Shown in pieces: positions 18,217-26,469 of a stretch of 64,000 bases of DNA (position 1 is the first letter of the stretch; every line of letters starts with the position of its first letter). The DNA lies in NCBI GenBank assembly GCA_900550145.1, contig URRF01000003.1:1-64000 (forward strand), read 5' to 3'. A program made the translations under genes and the position numbers. Below the pieces are notes generated by a model that did no database searches, was not told the origin of the DNA, and worked only from the letters and a program-made list of their open reading frames with translations. Source of the stretch: an uncultured Mollicutes bacterium. Lineage in GTDB: Bacteria; Bacillota_I; Bacilli_A; RF39; UBA660.

Positions 18217-19509
18217 ATGGAATTTGTAATGTTGAATGAAAAAGAATTTACTGAATTTGAACAAAATCATGAATTAGGTAGTTTTTATCAAACTGTTAAA
18301 TGGGGTAAATTAAAGGAAACAAATGGTTGGCATTATTATTTAGTTGGTGTAAAAGAAAATAAAAAGATTATAGCTGGGGCTTTAATACTTAAGAAAAATG
18401 TTTTATCAAAGTTATCTATTTTGTATTCTCCACGTGGTTTTTTACTTGATTATAATAATCATAAATTATTGAATTTTTTTACTAAAAATATTAAGAAGTT
18501 TGCAAAAAAGCATCATGCGATATTTGTAAAAATAGATCCTGCTATTATATATAAAGAAAGAAATAAAGATGGAAATTTAGTTAATAATGGTATAGATAAT
18601 TCAAATATAATTGATTCTTTAAAGGAACTTGGATTTAAGCATAATGGATTTATAGATGTTGGTAATTTACAACCTAGGTTTGCATTTACTCTTGATTTAA
18701 ATGGTAAAAGTATAGACGAAATATATAATAAAATGGAAACAACTACAAAACAAATGATAAAAAAAGATGAGAGTTTTGGAATAAAGACAAGAGTTATGAA
18801 AAAAGATGAACTTAATAAATTTAAAGATGTTATGGAAAAAACTTCTATAAGAAGAAATTTTATTGATAGACCATTAGAGTATTATAAAAATATGCTTGAT
18901 ATATTTAAGGAAGAAATAGAAATTCTTTTTGCTGAAATAAATATAGAGGAGTATTTAAACAATTTGAATAATAGAAAAAAAGAAGAAGAGAAAAAACTTG
19001 ATAATATTAAGGATGATCTTAAAACTAGAAAATTTGCTAATAATAAAAAGGCAAATAATAAGATTAATGAAATTCAGATTATAATAGATAGTTTAGATAA
19101 AAAGATAAATATTGCGAATAATATGAAAAAGGATGGTAATGTAGTTTTATTAGGTGCACTTATGTTCATTTTTCATGGTAAGGAAGTATTATCTTTATTT
19201 GGTGGTGCATATGGTGAATATAGAGATTTTATGCCTGCATATATGTTAAATTGGGATATGATTAAATATGCAAAAGAGCATGATTATGCTAAATATAATT
19301 TTTATGGTATATCTGATGTATTTAATAATAAAAATGAAAATATGTATGGTTTATTTGAGTTTAAGAAGGGGTTTGATGGAGTAGTAGAGGAATATATTGG
19401 TGAATTTAATTTAATAGTTTCAAAATTTTGGTATTTTGTTTATTCATTTGCTTATAATAAAGTATATGTAAAACTTAAAAGTTTAAAAATAAAGAGTCCT
19501 AGAAATTAG
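18217..19509 (+). CDS. FemAB-family peptidoglycan bridge aminoacyltransferase
   Basis: 430 residues. The first GNAT-like domain contains GSFYQTVKWGKLKE and SPRGFLLDY; the second has TSIRRNFIDRPLEYYKNML and YGEYRDFMPAYMLNWDMIKYAKE. Between them lies the helical hairpin arm (about residues 245-310), extremely Lys/Glu/Asn-rich, as in FemA and MurM. Such enzymes use aminoacyl-tRNA to add amino acids to the lipid II stem peptide. Which residue is added cannot be told. The 3' end forms a 13-bp terminator stem shared with the convergent gene. Confidence 0.85.
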   Translation: MEFVMLNEKEFTEFEQNHELGSFYQTVKWGKLKETNGWHYYLVGVKENKKIIAGALILKKNVLSKLSILYSPRGFLLDYNNHKLLNFFTKNIKKFAKKHHAIFVKIDPAIIYKERNKDGNLVNNGIDNSNIIDSLKELGFKHNGFIDVGNLQPRFAFTLDLNGKSIDEIYNKMETTTKQMIKKDESFGIKTRVMKKDELNKFKDVMEKTSIRRNFIDRPLEYYKNMLDIFKEEIEILFAEINIEEYLNNLNNRKKEEEKKLDNIKDDLKTRKFANNKKANNKINEIQIIIDSLDKKINIANNMKKDGNVVLLGALMFIFHGKEVLSLFGGAYGEYRDFMPAYMLNWDMIKYAKEHDYAKYNFYGISDVFNNKNENMYGLFEFKKGFDGVVEEYIGEFNLIVSKFWYFVYSFAYNKVYVKLKSLKIKSPRN

Positions 19510-19523
19510 AACTCTTTATTTTT
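19485..19523. terminator. bidirectional terminator between the FemAB and AI-2E-family genes
   Basis: A 13-bp perfect stem, 19485-19497 with 19511-19523, and a 13-nt loop holding the stop codons of both convergent genes. The A-rich left arm and T-rich right arm let it work in both directions. Confidence 0.85.
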
Positions 19524-20752
19524 ACTGGTTTTCTTGTTGTTTCATCAATGTATTTTAAGTTATTATAATCTTCTGTATTAATTGGTAATTCTTTTTTTGC
19601 TAAGTATTTCTTTAAATAAAATGCTGCAAAATGATAAATAATGGCAAATATAGGTACTCCTATTATCATTCCAACAAATCCAAATAAATCTCCAAATATA
19701 ATTATAGAGAATAATACCCAAAATCCAGATATACCTGTATTATTGCCAACAATTTTTGGTTCTATAATATTTCCTTCAATTTGTTGTAATATTACTATAA
19801 GAATTGTAAAATATAATGCCTGCATTGGATTTACCAAAATAATTAGTATAACACTAGGGATCCATCCAATAATTGGTCCGAAAAATGGAATTATATTAGT
19901 TGTGGCAACAATTAATGAAATTAAAAGAGCATATGGTAATTTAAGAATGAGCATACCTATATAACAAGCAACACCTATAATAATCGAAGTTAATAATTTA
20001 CCTTTAATAAATCCATTAAATACACTATAACTATATCTTCCACTTTGAAGTATTGAATTACCTTTTTTTATACCGAATATTGAATAAATTACTTTTTTAA
20101 TTTGAGCAATAAATTTTGATTTATTAGCCAAAATATAAATTGAAAATACTAAACCTATAATAAAATCTTTTAAAAATACATACATGTCATTTAATCCAGT
20201 TGTAACACTTTCAAAAATATTTTCCATAGTAGGTAATAATCCTTCTGATATCCAAATTAAAATGGATTTTGAAGAATCGTTTATCGCTTCATGTACAATA
20301 TTTTCTATTAGTGGATTAAATTTAAGAATATCTTCAAGCCATAATTCTATATTATTTATGTTTTCCTCACTAAGAGTATCTATTATACCAATTATGCTAT
20401 TTATAAGTTTTGGTATTAATACATATAAGATAATAAATAGTATAAAAAACATAATTATTATTGAAAGTGCAATACTTATTATTTTTGATAATTTTTTTGT
20501 CTTTTCTTTATCAGGGAATTTATTTGATAATAACTTATTAAATCTCTTTTCAAAAAAATTATATATTTGGGTTAAAAAGAATGCAATAACTATTCCATAT
20601 AATAATGGTCTAAATATCACCAAAACCTTGCCAATTGATATTATTATTTTGTTAAATCTTAGTATAAAAAAATATAATATTATTGAAACTGCTATAACAC
20701 TAAAAGCAGTTACACCATATGCAATATATTTATTTTTTAATTTTTCTTTCAT
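19499..20752 (-). CDS. AI-2E family transporter (YtvI/PerM-like permease)
   Basis: 417 residues from the ATG at 20752, chosen because GGAGGT lies seven bases upstream. The topology fits the family: two N-terminal helices, a third with a charged loop, a long variable region, and a C-terminal block of five helices with GFIKGKLLTSIIIG, PFFGPIIGWIP, QQIEGNIIEPKIVG and GLS/ISGFWVLFSII-type signatures. Substrates in this family include autoinducer-2 and possibly sodium or lipids. A 31-codon ORF directly upstream overlaps its ribosome binding site. Confidence 0.85.
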   Translation of the reverse strand: MKEKLKNKYIAYGVTAFSVIAVSIILYFFILRFNKIIISIGKVLVIFRPLLYGIVIAFFLTQIYNFFEKRFNKLLSNKFPDKEKTKKLSKIISIALSIIIMFFILFIILYVLIPKLINSIIGIIDTLSEENINNIELWLEDILKFNPLIENIVHEAINDSSKSILIWISEGLLPTMENIFESVTTGLNDMYVFLKDFIIGLVFSIYILANKSKFIAQIKKVIYSIFGIKKGNSILQSGRYSYSVFNGFIKGKLLTSIIIGVACYIGMLILKLPYALLISLIVATTNIIPFFGPIIGWIPSVILIILVNPMQALYFTILIVILQQIEGNIIEPKIVGNNTGISGFWVLFSIIIFGDLFGFVGMIIGVPIFAIIYHFAAFYLKKYLAKKELPINTEDYNNLKYIDETTRKPVKIKSSNF

Positions 20753-20754
20753 AA

Positions 20755-20850
20755 TTACCTCCAAAGAAGTGGGGATATTATTGATATAATTACACTACCC
20801 ACCATCAATAATAGTGCAATCCATACAAATATTTTCATTCCAGTTTTCAT
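20755..20850 (-). CDS. 31-residue single-pass membrane protein (DUF4044-like)
   Basis: The frame starts at the ATG at 20850 behind GAGGTGA and encodes two basic residues, one hydrophobic helix (IFVWIALLLMVGSVIISII) and SPLLWR. Size and layout resemble the DUF4044 mini-membrane proteins. Its last codons contain the GGAGGT of the downstream permease gene, so translation is probably coupled. Function unknown. Confidence 0.6.
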   Translation of the reverse strand: MKTGMKIFVWIALLLMVGSVIISIISPLLWR

Positions 20851-20927
20851 AATCTCACCTCGATGTAATTATAACATATTAAGTAATAAAATAAAATTAT
20901 TTTAATATAATTTTATAGGTGATGAAA

Positions 20928-21545
20928 GTGAACAAGCTATTTAAGGTAATGTTAAATGATATAAAAAGAGAAAAATCAACTTATATTTCTTTAATTGTAG
21001 TTGTAATCATTTCTTTGTTTTTTGGTACATTATTTATTACAATATTAAAGGAAGCTGATAAAAAACTTATAGTGAGTGAAATAACAAATTTTTTTGATAC
21101 TGTAAATTCAAAAAATTATGTACTATCAAGTAATTTGTTACCAAATTTAGTAAATAACGATGTATTTTTACTTATTATATTTCTACTTGGATTGTCTATA
21201 GTTGGACTTCCGTTTATAGTTTGTATGTTATTTTATAAGGGATTTACACTTGCTTTTACAGTTACAACTTTAATATATAATTTTAAGTTTGAGGGTATAT
21301 TGTTTAGTTTTTTATATATATTTCCTCATTTAATACTTAATTTAATACTTTATTTTATAATGTGTGTGTATGCTTTCAATTTATCAATAAAAATATTTAA
21401 GAATATATTAAATAAGGAAGATTTTAAAATAAAAGATCAATTAAAAAAGTATATTTTAGTATTTATAATTTTGATATTAACTTTATCTATTTCTTCATTA
21501 TATGAAACATATATAATACCTTATATAATAAAACTTATTTACTAA
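20928..21545 (+). CDS. spoIIM: stage II sporulation protein M-like
   Basis: About 205 residues with the SpoIIM pattern: basic N-terminus, first helix, an extracellular loop, then helices with LLGLSIVGLPFIVCMLFYKGFTLAFTV and FLYIFPHLILNL. SpoIIM, with SpoIID and SpoIIP, drives septal peptidoglycan hydrolysis during engulfment. Start choice is uncertain: GTG 20928 (spacing five from TAGGTGAT) is preferred; ATG 20922 and GTG 20919 overlap the ribosome binding site. Confidence 0.82.
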   Translation: MNKLFKVMLNDIKREKSTYISLIVVVIISLFFGTLFITILKEADKKLIVSEITNFFDTVNSKNYVLSSNLLPNLVNNDVFLLIIFLLGLSIVGLPFIVCMLFYKGFTLAFTVTTLIYNFKFEGILFSFLYIFPHLILNLILYFIMCVYAFNLSIKIFKNILNKEDFKIKDQLKKYILVFIILILTLSISSLYETYIIPYIIKLIY

Positions 21546-21582
21546 TTTCATAAATAAAAGTATAATAATCTTGGTGATATTT

Positions 21583-22686
21583 ATGAAGGTTGTTATTGGA
21601 ATGAGTGGCGGAGTTGATTCATCGGTTGCTGCTTATTTATTAAAAAAAGAAGGGTATGAAGTAATTGGATTATTTATGAGAAATTGGGATGCTTCTGTAA
21701 ACAATGACATTTTAGGTAATCCGACATTAAATAACAATATATGCCCACAAGAACAAGATTATAATGATGCTTTAGCAGTTTCGAATGAATTAGGAATTCC
21801 TCTTCATAGGATAGATTTTGTAAAGGAGTATTGGGATTATGTTTTTACTTATTTTCTTGATGAGTTAAAAAAAGGTAGAACTCCTAACCCTGATATTATG
21901 TGTAATAAATATATTAAATTTGATTTATTTATAAAAGAAGCAAAAAGATTAGGTGCTGATTATATTGCTACTGGTCATTATGCAAGAATAAAAGATGGAT
22001 ATTTGTTAAGAGGTATAGATGATAATAAAGACCAAACTTATTTTTTATCTCAACTTACAAAGGAACAACTTAAAAATGTATTATTTCCAGTTGGAAATAT
22101 AGTAAAGGATGAAGTAAGGAAAATTGCTGATGAACTTAAACTTACTACAGCAAAGAAAAAGGATTCAACTGGTATATGTTTTATTGGAGAAAGAAATTTT
22201 AAAAGATTTTTAGAAAATTATTTACCTAATAAAGAAGGAGATATTATAAATATAGAAACAAAACAAGTGTTAGGAAAGCATATTGGACTTATGTATTATA
22301 CCATTGGTCAAAGAAGAGGACTTGATGTTGGTGGGACGTCTGATAAGTTATTTGTAGTAGGAAAAAATTTAAATAAAAACATACTTTATGTATGTGAAGG
22401 AGAAGATAATGAATATTTATTATCAGATTCATGCATTGTTGAACAAGTTAACTTTAATTGTGATTTAAGACCAACTGAATGTAGTGCTAAGTTTAGATAT
22501 AGGCAAAAAGATAATCCTGTATCCATAGAATATTTAGATAATGGTGAGTTACTAGTAAGGTATAAAAATGTAAAGAGTGTTACTCCAGGTCAAGCATGTG
22601 TTTTTTATCAAGATGAAAAGTGTTTAGGTGGGGGTATTATTAAAGAAGTAAGAAAAAATAATGAAAAATTATGGTATCTATTATAA
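21583..22686 (+). CDS. mnmA: tRNA-specific 2-thiouridylase MnmA
   Basis: 367 residues from the ATG at 21583 behind TTGGTGAT. The PP-loop is GMSGGVDSSVAA, followed by NPDIMCNKYIKF with the catalytic Cys, YIATGHYARI, and STGICFIGERNFKRFL with the second Cys; the C-terminal beta barrel has YYTIGQRRGL and TPGQACVFYQ. It thiolates U34 of Lys, Glu and Gln tRNAs using sulfur relayed from a cysteine desulfurase. Confidence 0.95.
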   Translation: MKVVIGMSGGVDSSVAAYLLKKEGYEVIGLFMRNWDASVNNDILGNPTLNNNICPQEQDYNDALAVSNELGIPLHRIDFVKEYWDYVFTYFLDELKKGRTPNPDIMCNKYIKFDLFIKEAKRLGADYIATGHYARIKDGYLLRGIDDNKDQTYFLSQLTKEQLKNVLFPVGNIVKDEVRKIADELKLTTAKKKDSTGICFIGERNFKRFLENYLPNKEGDIINIETKQVLGKHIGLMYYTIGQRRGLDVGGTSDKLFVVGKNLNKNILYVCEGEDNEYLLSDSCIVEQVNFNCDLRPTECSAKFRYRQKDNPVSIEYLDNGELLVRYKNVKSVTPGQACVFYQDEKCLGGGIIKEVRKNNEKLWYLL

Positions 22687-22709
22687 AAGGTCAAATTAAT
22701 GACCTTTTT
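22685..22709. terminator. bidirectional terminator between mnmA and the YjcZ-like gene
   Basis: AAAAGGTCA (22685-22693) and TGACCTTTT (22700-22708) form a perfect 9-bp stem. It starts in the mnmA stop codon and ends in the stop of the convergent small gene. Confidence 0.85.
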
Positions 22710-22839
22710 ACATGCAACTATTTTGGCAACCACAATTTCTTCCACCAAATCCAGGTGTAAATAAGAATAATACTATAAATATAATTAAAATAATCCATAG
22801 TGCACCACCGCCATTATAGCCATATCCGTATCCGTACAT
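22708..22839 (-). CDS. YjcZ-like small sporulation-type protein
   Basis: 43 residues: a Gly/Tyr-rich head (YGYGYGYNGGG), a hydrophobic helix (ALWIILIIFIVLFLF) and a Cys/Gly-rich tail (GGRNCGCQNSCM). The layout matches the YjcZ/YczN family of tiny spore-associated membrane proteins. AAAGGA lies about 12 bases upstream of the ATG at 22839, which is a little far. An in-frame ATG four codons earlier abuts that site. Confidence 0.65.
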   Translation of the reverse strand: MYGYGYGYNGGGALWIILIIFIVLFLFTPGFGGRNCGCQNSCM

Positions 22840-23013
22840 ACTAAAACACATCCTTTCTAGTTTATAATATTTATATTTTGAAAAAATGTATGTTTGTATA
22901 ACATGTATTTTTAAAATAATAAGAAATGTTTTTTCTTATAATATAAATGTAGGTGAGTGATACTTATTTCAAAGTTTATTAAAGCTCTTATAAAAAGTGT
23001 AAAGTGTTATTAC

Positions 23014-23042
23014 TTGACACTTTTTTATGTTTATGATATTAT
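23014..23042 (+). promoter_or_regulatory. consensus promoter of the HTH protein gene
   Basis: TTGACA (23014-23019), 17 bp, TATTAT (23037-23042). The -35 sits in the right arm of an AAAAAGTGT/ACACTTTTT inverted repeat that could act as a terminator or binding site. Confidence 0.7.
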
Positions 23043-23071
23043 TTAGATGTAGAGTAGTGGAGGTATTTGTT

Positions 23072-23845
23072 ATGAAAGAAGTAAATGGCTTATTAAAAGA
23101 ATTGGGGATATCGAAGGTAAAATTGGCTAAGTATTTAGGTGTTTCTAGACAGATGGTTTATAATTATTTAGAGATGAATTCTATTAGTGAATGGCCAAAA
23201 GATAAAAAAACAAAGTTATTATTATTACTTGGAGTTGACGATGTAAATGAAGTGAAAAATGTCAAGCCAACGAATGAATATATGATGAGGGTAGAGAAGA
23301 TACTTTTGGAGAGTGAAAAAGAGAGTAGTAGTTATAAAAATGATGGATTTAGTTATAATTTGAAATCTTTAAATAAAAAAAGTCAAAAGGTATTATGTGA
23401 CATAATTAATTTGCTTAAGGAAGAATTAAGTGATGATGATGAGAATGCATATAATATTTGTAGATATTTATATCACTTTCTACAAGTAATAGATGATGTA
23501 GATGAGTTGAAGTATGTACTTGCCTACTTTGCTAAATCTAATGGATTTATAAGCCCGCAGGAATGCGTATTTAATAGAGATAATCAATTAATATTTGAAG
23601 GAATAATGTATCAAGCTATATCACTATTTAATAGTAATGGTGTGTCAAAGCAAAAAGTATTAGAAGCACATAAGAAATTTGAAGCTGAAATTGAGATGAA
23701 ACAAGAAGAAAAATTATCTAGAACTCAGGAATTAAATACAGTTAAGATACAGGCATTAAAAGAACTTGGTTATACTGAAATAAATGAAAAAAATGTTACA
23801 GAAGTGTTTGAAAAAATAGCAGAAATACAATCTAGAAAAATATAA
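23072..23845 (+). CDS. HTH-domain protein, possible transcriptional regulator
   Basis: 257 residues from the ATG at 23072 behind GTGGAGGT. The N-terminus (about residues 3-45) reads LLKELGISKVKLAKYLGVSRQMVYNYLE, a clear Cro/XRE-type helix-turn-helix. The rest is helical, with a Glu/Lys-rich tail and ALKELGYTEINEKNVTEVFEKIAEI at the end. I do not recognise the effector domain. It directly abuts the prophage left end, but its orientation and codon use fit the chromosome, so I treat it as a host gene. Confidence 0.65.
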   Translation: MKEVNGLLKELGISKVKLAKYLGVSRQMVYNYLEMNSISEWPKDKKTKLLLLLGVDDVNEVKNVKPTNEYMMRVEKILLESEKESSSYKNDGFSYNLKSLNKKSQKVLCDIINLLKEELSDDDENAYNICRYLYHFLQVIDDVDELKYVLAYFAKSNGFISPQECVFNRDNQLIFEGIMYQAISLFNSNGVSKQKVLEAHKKFEAEIEMKQEEKLSRTQELNTVKIQALKELGYTEINEKNVTEVFEKIAEIQSRKI

Positions 23846-23855
23846 ATAATATATA

Positions 23856-24791
23856 TTATATGGAATAAAATCCATATTTTGTATAGAATGACGTTTTCGT
23901 ATAATACATATTATGTTGACTTCCTTTGAATTCAAAGAAATTCACTTCGTCTCCATAATAATCAAAATATTTATTTGAATAATCTAACTCTTTATTTTTT
24001 AACATTTTTTCTAAATGTTCATAGTGTTTTATTTCTGTTAAATCTAAATAACTTGTATGTGGTTGTTTTAAATTCGTACTATTAAGATATTTTCTATAAC
24101 CATATAATCTATTATCACTTTCTTTTGTCATGTACTTTGATAAATATGATATGACATTCAAGTCCTTTAATTCATCTACTCTTGTAAAACCATATGACCA
24201 TCCTTTTACATCATATCTATTTTTTAATACTTTACCATTTTTACCACGTTGTGGTATAATGATATTGAGGTCTTTAGATATGTCTAGATTTGTTAGTAGG
24301 TGGTAGTGCACTGCTCCCCTTTTCTGATATTCTGGTACGCAAACATAACTAAAGTCCTTTTTTAATCGTTTAATATATGTTCGCCATATATTAAATTTTT
24401 TATTTGCGTATTTAATATCTTTTAAGTTTTCAGCAAATGTTAATGTTATAAATGTTTTCCATATATGCTCATTTGTTTTTATAAGTCGTTCCATTTGAAA
24501 CCTACTTCGAAGTAGGTTTTTATATTGCACTTCCCCTACTTTTCTCTCTGTTTTTATATTTTCTTCTAGTTCTATTTTTTTCTTATATAAATTTAATTCG
24601 TCAAGTTCTTCTAAACTATTATCACTTTTAAATTTAACCTCACTACTATACACTTGTACATAGTCTCCACACTCTATTATTTTTATGTTATAAGGTACTC
24701 TTTTAGTTTGAGTTATGAGACTACTATCAAGTAATAGAGCAGCCAGGCGTGTCGCCTGTCTACTCTTATTCTTCTCTACTTCTTTTTCCAT
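23856..24791 (-). CDS. HUH-endonuclease replication initiator (phage Rep)
   Basis: 311 residues. After a charged N-terminus, WKTFITLTFAEN gives the first Rep motif, then FNIWRTYIKRLKK and the metal-binding HYHLL (the HUH motif) in YQKRGAVHYHLLTN. The expected catalytic tyrosine lies in the following helix region (VISYLSKYMTKES). Rep nicks the double-strand origin to start rolling-circle replication. The last 16 residues come from DNA beyond the attachment core; in the circular phage the frame would stop right after SQHNM. Two hairpins lie inside the gene and are candidate origin structures. Confidence 0.85.
   Translation of the reverse strand: MEKEVEKNKSRQATRLAALLLDSSLITQTKRVPYNIKIIECGDYVQVYSSEVKFKSDNSLEELDELNLYKKKIELEENIKTERKVGEVQYKNLLRSRFQMERLIKTNEHIWKTFITLTFAENLKDIKYANKKFNIWRTYIKRLKKDFSYVCVPEYQKRGAVHYHLLTNLDISKDLNIIIPQRGKNGKVLKNRYDVKGWSYGFTRVDELKDLNVISYLSKYMTKESDNRLYGYRKYLNSTNLKQPHTSYLDLTEIKHYEHLEKMLKNKELDYSNKYFDYYGDEVNFFEFKGSQHNMYYTKTSFYTKYGFYSI
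23858..23880 (+). terminator. terminator of the HTH gene at the prophage border
   Basis: ATATGGA (23858-23864) and TCCATAT (23871-23877) pair around ATAAAA and run into TTT. On the other strand this DNA encodes the last residues of the Rep frame, suggesting that the Rep tail is host DNA read through by accident. Confidence 0.55.
23894..23946. repeat. left attachment repeat with dif-like core
   Basis: 23905-23946 repeats at 30949-30990. The 28 bases 23894-23921 match 21 of 28 positions of the Bacillus subtilis dif sequence as I remember it, with the XerD-side TTATGT intact. The site lies inside the 3' part of the rep frame. Confidence 0.6.
24498..24519. repeat. 22-bp perfect palindrome inside rep
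   Basis: AAACCTACTTC followed by its exact reverse complement. Palindromes in or near rep are common at rolling-circle origins, but the role here is not shown. Confidence 0.5.
24744..24758. repeat. GC-rich hairpin in the 5' part of rep
   Basis: CAGGCG, 3-nt loop TGT, CGCCTG: a very stable stem in an otherwise AT-rich gene, near the rep start. A candidate nick-site hairpin. Confidence 0.45.
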
Positions 24792-25009
24792 TTTTTTAAT
24801 CCCATTATTTTTTTATAGTTTTTTAAAACCACATCTAATAATTCTACTTCAATTATTGGTATTCCATCAGTATTAAAATTAGAGAGAAATCTTTTTCTTT
24901 CATCTTCTAAATAATTTATAAACTCTTTTTGTTGATTAATTAATTTTGTATTTTCTTCTTTAAGTTCAATGTACTTATTAGCTAAACTTTCAAAATCTCT
25001 TAATGTCAT
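24776..25009 (-). CDS. small coiled-coil phage protein
   Basis: 77 residues, mostly one Glu/Lys-rich helix (YIELKEENTKLINQQKEFINYLEDERKRF) and a basic end. A GGAAGGTG ribosome binding site lies upstream of the ATG at 25009. Its 3' end overlaps the rep start by 16 bases. Unknown function, probably an accessory replication protein because of its position. Confidence 0.65.
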   Translation of the reverse strand: MTLRDFESLANKYIELKEENTKLINQQKEFINYLEDERKRFLSNFNTDGIPIIEVELLDVVLKNYKKIMGLKKWKKK

Positions 25010-25039
25010 ATTTTCCTACACCTTCCTTCTACTCCTATC

Positions 25040-25073
25040 GGCACAACACAACGCAACGAAGTTGTGTTGTGCC
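25040..25073. repeat. long GC-rich hairpin, candidate packaging or origin signal
   Basis: GGCACAACACAAC (25040-25052) and its exact complement GTTGTGTTGTGCC (25061-25073) with an 8-nt loop. No T run follows on the - strand, so it is not a typical terminator. It lies between the Zot and coiled-coil genes. Confidence 0.6.
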
Positions 25074-25738
25074 TACAAATCAGAAACAACTTCAAACGTA
25101 TCATACATACTTGCTATTTCTTGTGTTGGTTTCCATAATATTTTCCCTATTATAGGACAATTCCATTCCATTTCATCTTTATCTAAAACCATGTTTTCAG
25201 CATCTCCTACAATAGTTATATATAAATGAAATCTATTTAATAATCTATTTTTTAATGTAGTAAACGAAAACTTAATAGGTCTACGCAACCACATAGGTAA
25301 TTCTTTCCATTCTTGAGTTATTAAAATAACTATTCTATGGGTTTTCCTGGACTGATTTAACCATGCGTAAAATTGTGTATCAGTTCTACAGTTCTTATCG
25401 TATTTACGTGATATTTCATCTATGAGGTATATACAATATTCTTCACTATCTTTGTAAATATCACTAATTTTGTCAAAATACTCTATATTATATCCAGGTA
25501 TTTTTATACTTTTCATATTGGTTTTAATTTTATTACATAAATTTTTATCCTGTGCTAAAAGCAAATGAATGCCCCTAAAACTCTTAAACGTTCCTTGCTT
25601 TCCTGTGATACTATATACTCCGAATCTATCGTCTATGGGCTTTATTCCACGTTTAAACAACGTGTTCCACTCGATTTTATAGTCTTTTATTTTTATAAAT
25701 AACATTGTTCCTAATGCGAGAATTATTATTTTACCCAT
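25073..25738 (-). CDS. Zot/pI-family phage assembly ATPase
   Basis: 221 residues. The Walker A motif is SITGKQGTFKSF, Walker B is CIYLIDEISRKY, and the following strand with RIVILITQEWKELPMWLRRP is typical of zonula-occludens-toxin-like pI proteins. A short N-terminal hydrophobic stretch (IIILALGTMLFIKI) may be the membrane segment, which sits N-terminal here. pI energises extrusion of the filamentous virion through the cytoplasmic membrane. This is the marker gene for inoviruses. Confidence 0.85.
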   Translation of the reverse strand: MGKIIILALGTMLFIKIKDYKIEWNTLFKRGIKPIDDRFGVYSITGKQGTFKSFRGIHLLLAQDKNLCNKIKTNMKSIKIPGYNIEYFDKISDIYKDSEEYCIYLIDEISRKYDKNCRTDTQFYAWLNQSRKTHRIVILITQEWKELPMWLRRPIKFSFTTLKNRLLNRFHLYITIVGDAENMVLDKDEMEWNCPIIGKILWKPTQEIASMYDTFEVVSDL

Positions 25739-26153
25739 TTTTTTTCATCACTCCTTTTTGTATATGTTAACCCTTACTAATTCCTTTTTATGTTTTTATT
25801 AATATTCCAAAATCTCTTTTCTTAGGTAAAGAAAGTTTTTTTTAGTATAGTTATTTTATTCCAATTGCTTTTTGCAATAGGAACCCTATTTATGCGTTTT
25901 TAAATTACGTGGGGAGGAAGCTTCCTTCGGGCGCTTCGCTCCTATTTCCCACTTAATCACTTTGTAATATAGTTGATACTTTTTAATACTTTTTTTATTT
26001 TTATTTAGAGGTAGATTATTAAGCAGTTTTTTAGTGATTAAATTTAACACATAAATACCTATTGCAAAAATTTTCTCGGCATAAAATACTTTTATGCAGC
26101 GATTAATCCATTTTTTTACAAAGAAACCACTTTTTTTATACTTTCTTTATTAA
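25739..26153. other. 415-bp stretch without genes in the prophage: candidate phage origin/packaging region
   Basis: A 13-bp perfect inverted repeat (25869-25881 with 26059-26071) encloses about 180 bases that contain a GC-rich structured element at 25909-25952 (GTGGG...CCCAC outside, GGAAGCTTCC inside). A further hairpin GCATAAAA/TTTTATGC lies at 26080-26098. Filamentous phages keep replication origins and packaging signals in such an intergenic region. No ORF of note. Confidence 0.55.
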
Positions 26154-26468
26154 TTACCAAAATTTTATTTTTTTTATTAATTCCCATACTTTAACGAAAA
26201 CATGAGTTGATATATATATCATGTGTCTAGAAATTTCAATTTTTAATATAAACAGTAAAGTTATAATTACTACTGGTGGAACTACACTTAAAGACCATGT
26301 AATACTATCAAAAATAGTATTTATATTTGTAGTTATTTCCTCTATTTTTGTTGTTAACGATGGCAACAAATTTATTATTATTTGATTAGGTATGTATGCA
26401 ACAAGTTGTATAACAGTAGATAACATATTCATTAAAAAATCAAAAATATTTTCTATTGCAACATTCAT
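26154..26468 (-). CDS. pVI-like minor virion protein
   Basis: 104 residues from the ATG at 26468 just after the pIII-like stop; the frame is open further upstream inside that gene. Three hydrophobic segments (FLMNMLSTVIQLVAYI, IIINLLP, VVPPVVIITLLFIL) and a basic end are like the pVI proteins that cap inovirus virions. Position between the adsorption gene and zot matches the usual gIII-gVI-gI order. Confidence 0.65.
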   Translation of the reverse strand: MNVAIENIFDFLMNMLSTVIQLVAYIPNQIIINLLPSLTTKIEEITTNINTIFDSITWSLSVVPPVVIITLLFILKIEISRHMIYISTHVFVKVWELIKKIKFW

Positions 26469-26469
26469 A

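Noticed and set aside
20184..20789. 201-codon frame on the + strand opposite the AI-2E-family gene
   Set aside because: It lies antisense to a clear membrane protein gene, has no ribosome binding site and its composition mirrors that gene.
22955..23047. Possible 29-codon ORF beginning with GTG before the HTH gene
   Set aside because: It runs through an inverted repeat and a consensus promoter, and has no protein-like features beyond hydrophobicity.
23892..23925. A true chromosomal dif site
   Set aside because: The match is to a remembered consensus, one arm is poor and the site is inside rep; kept only as dif-like.
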